From positions 1,763,890-1,827,889 of the forward strand of contig KL647288.1 in the NCBI GenBank assembly GCA_000727475.1: DNA of 64,000 bases, given 5' to 3'. Shown here one piece after another: positions 44,401-58,500 of this stretch (positions within the stretch are counted from its first letter, which is position 1; the number at the start of each line of letters is the position of its first letter). The notes beneath the pieces were generated by a model that had not been told where the DNA came from, did not search any database, and saw only the letters and a program-made list of their open reading frames with translations. A program made the position numbers and the translations under genes. The stretch comes from Sarcocystis neurona (Eukaryota; Apicomplexa; Conoidasida; Eucoccidiorida; Sarcocystidae).

Positions 44401-47400
44401 CAGGGGTAGCAGGAACAGCAGAGGTGGCAGCAGCAGCTGAGGCAGCAGCAGCAGCTGGAGCAGCAGCAGCAGCGGCTGGAGCAGCAGGAACAACAAAGAT
44501 AGGAACAACAAAGATAGCAGCAGCTGCTGCTGAGGCAGTAGCAGCAGCAGAAGTAGCAACATTTACTGCAGCACCAGTGCCTTTTGGAAGAGGAGAAGGA
44601 GAAGGAAGAGTATTAGCAGCAGCAGAGGCAGGTTTGGCAAAGGAGAAAACGGTTGTTGCAGCACGTCACGAGAGTACGGCTGCAGCTGCTACGGCTGACA
44701 TTAAAGAAAGACCTGCCCTGTGGACAGCAGCAGCAGGAGGGGCTGCGGATGCCTCATGCGACCACTCAGATGCTGGGAAAACAACGACAGCAAACGGAGC
44801 CGCAGCCGCATTTCTTAGCAAAACAGCAGCAGCAGACGCACTAGCAGCCGCACCAGCAGCAGCAGGTGATGTCTGTGGGACAGGAGAAGCAGGTGGACAC
44901 GCAGACACAACGACAGAGACTGAGGCTACGGCGGATACAGAACCCGCAGCAGACACGGAGAGAACAGCAAATGGAGAAGCAGCAGGAGGAGCAGCAGCAG
45001 GGGCAGCAGCAGCAGCAGGAGGAGCAGCAGCAGCAGAGAAAGCAGGAGTCCAGATTCAGACAGCAATAGAAGAGACGGCAGCAGCTGCTGCAGCAACAGT
45101 GGAGGATGGAGAAACACCACCAGCAGCAAGTGCAGAAGCGGCAGGCGAAGAGAAGAAAGAACGGGTACGAAGAGCAGCAACACCACGTGCTGAGGCCTTC
45201 GTTGGTGCAGCGTTCAGGTCAGCACTTGCCGCCACTGAAGAAGATTCCGCTGCTACAGCTGCTGGCCACCGACGTCTGATGTGCTCAGCCCTTTCTCCCC
45301 TGCCAGAGAGAGAAAAAGAAGAAGCGGCGGCGAGTGAGGCATCAGGCCGAGAGACAGAGCGACGCAGCGAGAAGACGGAAGAAGGCGTGAGGGAGACGGA
45401 GAACTGCAGCGAGCAGACGGAAAGGCGTTCGCCAGCAGGGCCGCGGTGGCAAACGGGACACGCACAGCTACTCCACGAGAGAGAGGAGAGAAGAGAACAG
45501 AGAGAGCGAGCCGAGACAGCAGCAGGAGGAAGAGAACACGACATCACATATGCAGCAGCAAGAAAGCAAGGGAACAAAGAAAAGGCAGCGGCACAAGAGA
45601 TACACTGTGACGTCCAGTTGCTACACAACCGAGTCGAAGCGAAGACTTCTTGCTTCCCAAGCCGGTGCAGCGTCGTGGGGAAGAACCGCACGCATAAAGC
45701 AGAGGAGAAGAAGAAGAAGAAAAGAAGGGGAAAGGAGGAGGAGGGAAAGGAACGAGGGACGGAAAACAGACGCAGGCAGCAGGGTGCACAGGAAGGTTGT
45801 TTTGCAGCGAAAAACTCTGCAGCAACGAAAGTAGCTCCACCGCCGGTTGAAGCAGCAAGACAAAACAGAACAGCTCCTCATGCTGCCGCAGCTGCTTCTT
45901 CTTCTTCTTCTCGCCACGTCGAACAATATAAAAAAAGCGGCATGCTGCTCTGCGGCTCGGGTGCTTCTCCTCCTTCGTGTAAGGGACGATAGCCCAGCGC
46001 AGTTTTCTCTCCCCTGGGGTGGCCTCGTAGGAAGAAAATGCTTCAGCAGAGGGCCTGCTGCGTTCACGCACAGAGATGTACGGGGACACGTATCATCGTC
46101 TCTGCTTTGCTGAGGAAAAGTAGATGTCCTGCAGAGCGCGTCAAAAAAAGAAAAACGGCTCAAGCAGCTGGCAGCAGATAGACACACACGTGCGCCCCTT
46201 GTCTACCCACCTGCACAGACACCACAAGTATTTACACGTATACACACCTACACTGCCATATACTTTTGTCTCCCAGGACTTCCATACAGGGAGACACACA
46301 CATATCCACACATACGTTTACAGATGCCTACCACACATCACGCGATACTCTCATATATATTCGTGGATGTGCCTGTAGAAGTGCGCACATACCTGGAGTT
46401 GTGCAGGCGGAGCGCCTTACAGGAAAGTGCGGGCATAGGGAAAAAAAAGTTTACCAGGTAGTGTACAGACACCCCACGGCGTAAAAAGATTCACACGAAT
46501 AGGGCGAAACTTCGTCAAGCCTGTCACAAGAGCTCGTACAAGCGCCCAACATATGTACGTAGTATCCACATACGTGTATGGATATAACTACCACAAAGTC
46601 AAAGATTCCTCACCCTTTTATGAACACTACTTACACACCCAAGAGTACCAGGTATGTACATGAAATTTTCACATATATATATATATATATATGTATGTCT
46701 ATCGTCTGCAAGCGCGTGACTCTAGGCTTTCTTGAAGCACAGCACTTCTTCCCCTGTATCTCTGTGTATATCTTCTTCCAGGTATGACAAGGTGTACACA
46801 TACATAAGTCTCTGTAACTCTGTCTCTATATATTCGCTTGGGGAAGTATACATATATACGTAGGTACATATATGTGTGTTTCTATATAATTGTATAGGGT
46901 TATACGTATATCTACATATGCGTATATTTACGTCTCTATTTATTGACGTGTGTATGTTTATCAGCACATATGCACTTCTGCATATACATACACATATACA
47001 TATGGATATGCCTATTTATCGACGTGGGTATGTTTATCAACACGTATGTACTTCTACATATGCATATATATATATGTGTATTTATCGACGTGGGTATGCT
47101 TGTCAACACGTGTCTACTTCCAAGGTATATATATATATATGTATGTATGTGTCTATTTATCGACGTGGGTATGTTCATGAACACATATGTACTTCTGCGG
47201 CCCAGAAGGCTAGACACAACATGGCCGTCGCGTGTAATACGTGACTAACGGAGTGGTTTTTACTATTATCATACCTGCGTGACCCATACTCGTTGTATAC
47301 CTTGTCTCTCTATCTCTATTTATATACATATATGTATATATACCGGCACATCTATATATATCTCCCTCCATCTCCCTTTCTCTCTCTCTCTCTCTCCCTA

Positions 47401-50400
47401 TATATATCTCTCTGCCTACATGTATATATATACACACCTGTATATATCAGTATATACCTATGTCTCTCTCTCTAAATATATGTAAATATGTATAGACCTG
47501 TGCAGAGATATATTTGATTATACGACGATATAGATGTAGAGAGAACTCTTCAGACAGACATATCCACCTTAGATGAAGACTGATACGCTCACATACGTAG
47601 ATATATAATAGATGTGTGTAGACAATGTGACATGTGTATACACATATAATATATATATATATATATACAACATATATATATGTATGCGTATATGTATATA
47701 TATAGCAGATATTTATATATATATATATATGTACAGATGTAGGTGTTGAAGACGAGAGATAGATACACATATAGAGAGGTGAACAGAAGTGTGGGCAAGG
47801 GGCGTATACTTCTAGTGTTACTGTCTCACTCGCATGACGCCCCCCGAGTGTTTTGCCCTTCTAATTTCTGGCCTTTTTTTTTCTTCTTTATCATCTTCCA
47901 CTTCTCATCCTTCTCTTCTTCCCCGTCTTCTTCTCCTTTTGCTTCCCCGTCTTTTGTCTTCCCACTTTGCCTACCCCTCTTTTTCATAAATTTCCTTCGG
48001 ATCTTTTCCTCTTCCGTCTCCTCATCCCGCTTGCGAGTGTCGCTTCTTCTTTTTTGTCTTTGCAGTCCTCCCCATTTTCTCCGTCTCCTCCTCTCTCTGA
48101 ATTCTGCCTCGTTTTTCTGTCCTCCGTTTCCTTTTCCACCTTCTTTAAGTTCTTCTCTTCAAGTCTTCCTCGTCTTGCCTTATTGTTTTCCCTGCTTTTC
48201 CCACGCCGCCCTTCCCCCCTTCCTCCCCCACTTTTTCTCTTTTTTCCCTTGCCATTCTTCGTGTCTCTTCTCCTTCTGCCCGTGCAGATATCTGCAGGTC
48301 TTTTCTTCTCTGCCAACTCAAGAGGAAGAGTTGGGTGGGCCCGAGCGCAGCGATCGACCGCCGCGTCGTCGGCACGCCGGGCCTGCACCCGCCAGAAGTT
48401 CTGCGTGGCTCTATTTATTCTTCAGGTAAAGAGAAGAGGAAAAAAAGAAACATTCGGAGAGAAAAGGACCGAACAAGCTTTGCAACAGACGTCAGACGCG
48501 GAACCAAAAGTAGACACGCATGGATAACCGTACATGTGCTCCTCATGTACAGCTGTATTCACGTGTGAGAAACGTTCCTTTATACAAATACACATAAGTA
48601 TCATATTTGTATAATATATTTGCATATATATGTGTACTCTTATGTCTCATCAATATATAATATATTTGTATGCACCTAATTATATGATATGCTTGTATAT
48701 CTATACAAATATATCTTGTGTATATTCTGACTAATTTGCATGCATTTGGTGTATGAGACAACGGCGCAGCAGCAGCAGCTGCGAGCCTGCACCCCGGCAT
48801 ATATAACTGTATACGTAAAAATGTATATTTAAATATACAAGTCTATACAAATAGTGTAATACGTGTATCTATCTATGCCTATATATACAGAGACACATAT
48901 GCGTCAACATAGGGGGAGGTCTATACATACATACATACATACACATAGACGTGTCTACTAAATTACAAATATATACAAATATATATATATATACCTGTGT
49001 ATCGCTGTATATAGAGACGCATGCATGTATCAACATATGTGTCAGTCAATATATATACCTATAGATACGTAGACGTGTATATTAATACACAAGTATATAC
49101 AAATACATTTATATATATATATATATATATAGTTAACTATGGCTGTCCAGAGAGATATAGATGTGTAAACATACGTGTAAGTTAGTGCATACATATATAT
49201 GTATAAACGTGTGTATGAACACATATGCAAATGACCACATATATATATCTATATATATGTGTATAGGTAAGATTACATATGTATACGTAGACGTCTTCTC
49301 CATCCTCCTCGTAGATTTCTCTGTATGTATTGTATGGTTTCTGTTTTTTGCTTTTCTTTTCAGGTGCCTGTTCCTCTTCACTTGTCACTTCTCTTCTGTT
49401 CCTCTCTTTCTCGACCTCCTTATCTCTCAACCTCCTTTTCTTCGCTTTAAACGACGACTCTGCCTATAACTTCCTTCCGTCGTGTGAGCTGCTCACGTGT
49501 GCAGAAGTTCCATTTCTTCTCTTTATGGGTAGAATGCTACACTGCAGCTGCTTGCGACTACCCCGCCTTTCTGCTCATCTCCCTTCCTTTCCTCTCTGCT
49601 GTCCCCTTCCCCTGTCCTTGTCCTTCTACGTCAGGTGTATTAATTTGTCTGACCACACTAAGTACACGTATGCAGTCTTTAGCTACCCCCCTCATTATAC
49701 AAATATGTCTCTCTATATGCGCATATACTCGTTTCTATTTATATACGAGTATATTTATATGGGTCTTTCGACCAGCACCTTCCTCCCTCGTTTTCCTTTC
49801 CCTGCATGCAGATACATCTCTTTCTTGAGCTAGTAAACTGCCTCTCTCGCCGGGTAAATATATATATGTGTACGTGTATACACATTTATATAGACGTGCA
49901 TGCGTTTTCCGATCGTATACTCTCCTTTTCCCACTGCAGGTGTCGCTACCCTCATCAAGTGTGTCTGCAGATATGCGTGTGTACGTATAGCGACCAACGG
50001 TGTATCCCTCTACCTATGAGATGCATATCTCTCTCTTATTCTGCGCAACACAAGTTAAAGAAAGTCTCCTCTCTCCTGCGCGTATATATATATAAATATA
50101 GATGTATGTATATATGTGTCTTTCTGCCCGCTTCGTCTCTCTCTGTTTCTCTGTCTTGTTATAAATATATATGTGTCAATCTCCTCACCAAATATATACG
50201 TACACATACAGGCGCACATATATATATATATACGTACATATATGTGAATATATGTGTCTTTTCGCGGAGTTCGTCCCTTTCTCTCTCTCTACCTTCTTCT
50301 AATAATGTACGTGTCAGTCTCTTTATTAAAAATATATGTACATATATGGACGCCAATATGTATATATATCGATACAGACACATATATATATGTCTTCTGG

Positions 50401-53400
50401 CCCGTTACGTCTCTCTTTTTTTCCTTCCCTGAATAGGTGTGGCACTCGCCTTGCCAAAGACATATGTGTACATATGTGTATGCGTGTGTGGGTGTGTACC
50501 GTTCAACAGCACAACCTTGATTTACGTTGGTGAAGTGTTTCTTTTTTTCTCAAGGCTGATTAACTCGTTCGACTTCCTGTTTGAGCAACTCCTTCTCTTT
50601 TTGTCTGCTCCGTGCATTTGAGTATCACCCGGTTCTACAAATCAGCGCATGCAAGGCTCTCTCCTTGCCCACAAAACTCCACACGTGTTGGCACTACTGC
50701 TAAGCGTCGTGCATGTTTTCCGTGCTGACCTCCTTCAAAACTCTTCTGCCGCCCTCCTGAGTTGCTCGAGGCGGAGACGGCACTCTTGCTGTTGACTTCT
50801 TTTCCCTTGCGTGCGCTGCGCCCTTTTTCTCCTAATTTAGCGGCAGATATGTGGGGGCTCGGCCTCGTGCTGCACCACATCTTGACCGGGTTTAATACGC
50901 CGCTGCTACGCGACCGAGGCAGTCTCATTCTTCGAGATAATCAGGGAAGGTTCGTGAGTCAACTAGAAAAGAGAATACAGGGAAAAAGACCGAAAGCAGC
51001 TCTTCTTCTTTGCATGAGCAGAAAAGGGGACAAACGACGTGTGTTTCCTTTCAAGATTGTCAGGAAAAGTGCTCCTCCATGCTAGAGAGAGCCACACAGA
51101 GAGAAGAAGAGATAGAGAGACCACGAAGAAGAAAATGGAGAGTTTTCTTCTGCTCTACCTGTGTGTCTGCGGATGATAGTCGAGCCGAATGCACGAAAAG
51201 TCGTGCAGACGAAAAAGTGGAAAAGTGTGAGGCAAACAAAGTCGTTAAAGTTTCATTAGGAAGACGCTTCACCTTCAAAAAAGTAGAAGAGAAGAGCAGA
51301 GACAACAGCAGAAACAAAGACGTACAGATTCATATGTTCGTACACATAGGGAAACGTATAGCCTCCTATACGTGTATATGGAATCCTACATATGTACACA
51401 CATGTAGAACCCACTAAATGCGCGTATACATACGTCGACATCTTTTTATCAATTTACAAGTATCTGCACGTATACGTCTAATACATATATGTCTATGTAC
51501 ACATATATATATATATATATATTAGTGTGGCATACGTGTATAGACGCGGGCAACTCGAATCTATCTGTGTATCTACACAGTGCTTCGTGTGGATGTATGT
51601 ATGTATGTATGTTATTTGTGTATGCATATATAGATATATATATATATATATAGATATATGTATGTGTTTATGTAGGCGTGTAGGTATCTACGTTTTTTAT
51701 GTGTGTATGTGTGACGCTATATGTATGTATGTACATATGTATGTATGTACGTATGTACGTATGTACGTACGTACGTGTGTATATATATATATATCTATAT
51801 ATGTGTATGTATGTGTGTATGCAATTATGTATGTATGTATATACTTGTGTTACGTACGTATGTATGAATGTATGTATTTATGTATGTATATACGTTTGTG
51901 TGTTATTTGTGTGTGTATATATATATCTATGCATGTTGTTTAAGTATGTGCGTACCAATGTATGTGTCTATTTATGTATGTATGCATATATGTATGTGTG
52001 TATGCAGCAAGTAGTCACGTGTTTACATACATATATAGACATATCTGTATATACTGATAAATACATTGTGGTTTACGTGTATATGCATGTATGCAACTAA
52101 TCACCCGGTCAAATATAAATTTATATATATATATATATATATGTACGCTGTTGAGTATATATATACACGTGTGCGTGTAAGGTGCTAGTAGTACTATATA
52201 AATATATATGTATCCACAGTAACTTGGCCAAGGACATGTATTCAGCTGATACATACGTGCATGTGTGTGTACACATATACCTATATACATGTATGTTCTC
52301 CTCTTTTTTCTTTTGTGTGTATGTATATATATATATGCGCGACTAGTAAAACTGATAGAAATCTATGTACGCACATCAAATCATCTGGTGTGTATACACA
52401 TACATATATATATATATATGTGGCGTAATTGTAGGGCTATCCATACATTTTGTGTTGTTTGTATGCGTATGAATACACGTATTCACATTATAATTATTAA
52501 CAACTTATGCATATATATATATATGTAGTAGATAGGAACACGTGTGTGGCCTATATAGAGGCAAGCACAAGAATATCTCTCCTCTCTCTCTCTCTCAGAC
52601 AGAATCGGTAACTTAGACACAACTGCAAACTTAGAAGAAGCAAATCTTTTTCTACGTGTATATCATTTAATTTGCGAACGCATTTCTGCTTTTATACGCG
52701 AATATTTCTACAAAATATGTGTGTCTATCCTTCCTTCTCTGTCACGTTTGTTCTACATATACATACATATATATACAATTGTGTATACACACACATATGC
52801 ATATACGCGTACCGCTCCCTTTATACGTAGATAGGTACATTGCAACATATATATACATGTATATATGTATGCTAACATATTGCCGTATACCCACTTCTGT
52901 CTACACAACTCCCACACAAATGTATGTACAAGTATTCTCTTCCCTCCAGCAAATATCCATTATAAGCCTTTGCACATCCTTGTCCTTTGTTGTGCAACTT
53001 TCTCTTTGATATTTAATGCGTGTGTTTTCATTTGACAGAGCGTGAGGAATGCAGCAGAAAATCATTTCTTTCAAAGCACACAAAATCATAAACAAACTAC
53101 GTCTCCTTATTACAACAAAGTAGACACGCAGATATATATATATATATGTACACGTACATTCATATATATATTATATACGCATATATGTGCGATATATATA
53201 TATGTATAGATATAAATCTGTATCCGTTAACATATATACATGTATATATATATGTAGATATATGTACTTTATGTTTATATAAATATACCTGTATACATAC
53301 GTATATATATACATTCGTATTTATGGGAGACTCTCACAATCTTGTACGTGCTGTGAAGTGTATTTTGTTTATGTATGGATGCACATATACGGGAAATAAA

Positions 53401-55339
53401 CGTGCCATTACCTCTATACACAATTATATATATACACACATATATGCGGTACTTTTACATATTCGTACCTATATACATTAGATTCAACGTATGCATATAC
53501 ATATACATATATATTACGTACACATTTTTGCCTACTTGCATACATGTATGTGTTTGAACATAAAAATATATATACAGATACATATATATGTTCAAACATC
53601 TTTTATATATATATATTTGAACAAATGTATATATCTCTGTTTCCGTATAAAAAATGTATATATATATATATACACGGATTCACACTTGTGACACACGTCC
53701 ATATATATATATATATATATATATAAATGCATACGCGTGTGTATACATATATATATACATATGGAGGCGCATTTACGTATATACATATACCACGTAAACA
53801 TATATGTAAATCCTTGAACTCTTGACTTATATATGTATATGTATATATATGTATGTATTTCTCGTTGTTGCATGAATAGGGAGGCTCGCACCATCCGTGT
53901 GTGTGGGCAGCGCTTTTATTAAATATTTTGATTTTGAGAGAAGAAGGCGGCAATTTTTTTGGACAGTTGCGGTGGCTTGCAGGTCGCCTTCCTTCGCTTG
54001 CCAAGACTTCCTCGAGAAATGTCTGCGACAGCGGCAAGCGTCGCGCATGAACGCTGCAGAGGCCCTGAACCATCCCTGGCTGAAAGAAGAAAAAGAAAAA
54101 GAAGACTTGCAGAAGGAAAAGTTGAAGAAGAGAATAAAAAAGAAAAAGGATTCGAAGACACTCAAGTGGATCGCCAACCTACGCAAGTAAATCGAACTCG
54201 ACTTTCTTTCCTACATAACATACACATATATATACATATATATACATATATATATATGTACACATGTGTGAACGAGTCCATACATGTCTCTCTCTCTCTA
54301 CTCATGTATTTGTATAGACTTTTATATTCAGAACGCATACTTTTGTATAAATATATGTAGATGTTTAAACGGCGTACGTGCCTACATATATGTATATATA
54401 TATATATATGTATACATATATATGTATATATATCTAAATGAATATAGACAAGTCTATGTATATATTTATATATGTGGACACACACACACACACAGAGGGA
54501 TATACACAGGCAACAGAAAGAATGTGGGGTCTGTTTTGTAGGCAGCTGCAACTTCCCTCCCTCGCCTTGGCGATCCTCTTTCGATAAAGTCAAGTAATTG
54601 CTTTCAGTTTTCCATCTTCTCCGGAGTGCCGTTTTCTTTTCCGTCCCATCTTTTATTCTTCGCTTCTTCATCTGTCTCTCCGTCTCTCCGCACGCATGCA
54701 AAAAAAATGTGCCTCTGTTTCTGTGTGCCCACACATAAGTGTGTCGGTTTTTATATTTCTCTCTCTCTGTCTGTATGCGTGTGTGTGCGTGTGTCTACAT
54801 ATATATGTGCATACATATATGTATATATCGAGCTGTCTACGGTTATATATACTTCTTCTTCCCTTATATATGTGTGTGTGTACAGCTGTGTAGCCCTGTG
54901 TGCAACCCTTCTTTTCTGCTGAACAGGTAGGTCAATGCATACATATATGTGTACGTAGGTTTCATCTGAATTTTCAAGCAGAGGCTTAAAAGGACGTGAA
55001 AAGAAGAGCAGGGAAGGAACGCTGGTGTGTGTGAGCAACAGAGGGGAAGAAGAAGTAGAAAACCGATGAGACAAACGAAGAAGGAAAAGGAGGCGGTCAA
55101 AGAGGTGAACAAAAACGAGAAGATATCTGCAGAATTACTGTGCAACTGACACAGCGCCTCGACGAGAAGCAACACACCAGCCAGAGGGTCGGAGAGGAAC
55201 TTTCCAATTTCTTGCTGCCTCGTCTTCCTCTCCTCTCTACTTACATATTCCATATATATCAAAGTAACATGAAAGAGGAATTCTTCTCTCTCCCTATATA
55301 TATATATATATGTGTATGTATGGAAACGTACTGTTAATA

Positions 55340-55372
<33 letters not shown>

Positions 55373-55483
55373 GTATGGTAACGTACTGTTAATATATATA
55401 TATATATATGTATGTATGTATGGAAATGTACTGTTAATATATATATATATACATATATATATATATGTATGGTAACGTACTGT

Positions 55484-55518
<35 letters not shown>

Positions 55519-58500
55519 GAAATGTACTGTTAATATATATATATATATATATGTATGGAGACGTACTGTTGACATATATTGTTGTCTTCTCCCCGTCTTC
55601 CTCTCTCTGTCTGTCTTTCTCTGGTTCTGTCTTTTTCTTCCGTTTTTTCTCTCTCTTCGTATACACACATGTGTCCTTAAGGGCAGTATCGAAGTATATT
55701 TCTACTTCTCTTTCTTGACACACATATACATATGAACGTGTAAATTGATGGATCAAGCAGATATCAATCTTTTTCTTTGAAATCATATGTGTGCAAGTGA
55801 GACACATTTTTCTTCTCTCTCTCTCTCTGTGTGTGTATTACTATATACATATATACAAGTAGATATATATACATACAAATATATATATATGTACATATAT
55901 ATATATATATATATATGTATGTAGAAATATATTTGAGTCTGTGTCTGTAGGCGTGTGCGTGCTCAACAGTGTACATAAATCAAAATACTCGTATGTGCGC
56001 TTACACACATACGTCTCCCTCCATATGCATCTGTACATCCATTAATATATATATTTCTGTGCATCTCTACATACGTACATATATATATATATGCATCTGT
56101 ATATCCATATATATATATATGTGTACTTTTTGCTTGTGTGTATCTGTGTCTATCTGTCTATGTGAGTCAATTTATATATCTCTCGCCATATGTGTGTCTG
56201 TGTATATATATGCGCAGAGTTGTATGAAGGGGAGGGGGGAGGAAGTTGGCACGCAGGCTGAGGAGGGAGAACGAAGAAAAGGCAGAAAAATTGAACAATC
56301 AGAAGGGAGGACACTTTTACGTCTGTCTTGCACCAAACAAAAGAGTCTTTTTTCTTAGATACACATATATATATATATAGATCTAGACGCGTCCTATATG
56401 CTTGTATAGATACACCTAAATACGAATACATACATATATACATATAGTACGTATGTATATGTATATACGCACTTACAAGCATATATCAATTTATATAAGT
56501 GTATACATACGTACGTGTGAAAAGGAGTAACGAGGAGAAGAAAGTTAGGAGAAGAACAAAAACAAACTAAGTAAATGAAATAGACTTTCCGCCATACGTC
56601 TGTCTGCAAATACATGCATGCACACGTAAGCACATATATATATATATATATGCTCTCTGCGTTGATTTAGATTTACGGAAGCAGCCATATATATATATAT
56701 GGAGACGTACGTAGATCTGTCCTCTCTCTACAGTACAAACAAAGAGATATGAAGCTGTAAGGATATATATATATATATATGTATATATATGCATGTATAC
56801 GTTGGCCTTTCTCCCATACATGTGTGTGTCTGACATGGGTCAGTGTCTTGGAAGGGCAAATAATATACTCCTTACTCCCACATGCAAGATATACACACAT
56901 ATATATATGTTGAATGTAGGAATATATGTGTGTATGCTCGTGGGTGGATTCTTTCACTTTGACATCACGAATATATATATATATATGTGAATATGCGTAT
57001 GATACACACATACATGCATACATACATACATATGTATGTATGATATATACACATGTGTAGACACGTTGTGCACACATATATACAGATATGTATGTATACG
57101 ATATAGACATGTGTATACATATATATTCAAGACAGATAGATAGACAAATATGCAGGTGTGCTATACGTATATATGGTTTCCGCTGATTTCCTCCAGATTC
57201 CCCACACTTCCCCTTCTTTCTCGCCTCTTCCATTTTCTTCTCGCCTACGCGCTGCTGCCCGAGCAAATAGATAAAGAAACGGAAGTTCTCTTCAACTTCT
57301 TCGACGGCTTCCGTAAGCTCCCCTCGTCTTCTCTTCGTCGCTTCTCTTCTTCTTCTCCTTCTCTTCGTTTCTCATCTCAATTTCTTCCCATCTTCTCTTC
57401 TCCCCCTCTTCTTTTTTTTCTCGCTTTTTAGTTTCCCCCCTACGTCTTCTTCTTCTTCGTGGATTCCAGTCTGTGTACCACCACGCACCCCTTCTTCTCC
57501 TACTTTTCCTTTTTTTGCGTCTCCTCTCTCTATATGCTTCGTCTCTGTGCGGCCTACTTGTCTTCTTCTGCGGCACCACCACCTCCCTGTCTCGTCTGCA
57601 GAAAATTGTTCCCCGGTTGCTTCACATGCAGAAGAAGTCGGCGTCTGCGCCGGCCAAGACAGCACAAATAACTTCCTCAGTTCTTCTTCTCCCCTCCTTC
57701 TATTTCTCGCTGTTATACGTTGCTGCAGGGGTCCCCGACCTTCTACGCGGCACCGCTTCTCCTTTCTTCCTGCACATCTCCTTGTAGACACCTGCACCTA
57801 GACATGGCTTTCTGCTTTTAGGCAGAGACTTACGTGTTGCCGCACATGCGCTGTCACACATGTATGTATATTCTCTCGAACATATAGTAAACGATAGTTC
57901 ATTCTCTTTTCTCTCTCTCTCTCTCCATATGTGTATTCCCTTTAAATGACGAGATCTGAACAAGACTGCTTCATATCTATCAAGCAGACACATTCCAGCA
58001 TATACATATATATGCGGATACTCGAAGCACTACGATTCTCTCTTTCTATCTCTCCTGCCGTAGGTGTCTACCTATGTTTCTATCTATCTATAGACATACA
58101 TATATACATATATATATATGTATGTATATCTGTGAGTACTTGTGTGTCTGCAGTATGTGTAAGCCGAGGAGGTGATGCAACAACGTATATTAGTGTTCAA
58201 TTTGCAATAATACGTATTTGTATTCATCTTCTGGACTTTCAGCAAACGTTCCGAGATTCCTCTCTACTACGTACTTATCTATTTATACATATACATATAT
58301 ATATATGCGTATACACAGAGAGAGAGAAATACCTGGTAGGTGTACACATATATGTATATGTTTCAAAATCCTGCAACTTATACACACACATAGAGATATG
58401 TGTACACATGTAAGTACTTTTATACGTATACATATATATATATTTATGTGTATAGAGAGAGTTGGAGAGTTAATATACACCCGTACCACCTGTGAATCCC

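Noticed and set aside
51010..51417. Plus-strand frame after kinase exon 6 (Lys/Glu-rich)
   Set aside because: It could be read as an extension, but exon 6 joins exon 7 in phase to rebuild kinase subdomains IX-XI without it.
55313..55580. Regular core-spacer pattern resembling a repeat-spacer array
   Set aside because: The spacers are TA microsatellite, not unique sequence; it is an intronic tandem repeat.
57440..57700. Possible exon beginning after TCGTCTGCAG at about 57600
   Set aside because: Acceptor-like, but it would fall inside EF-hand 1 and has no matching downstream donor in a suitable phase that I could find.
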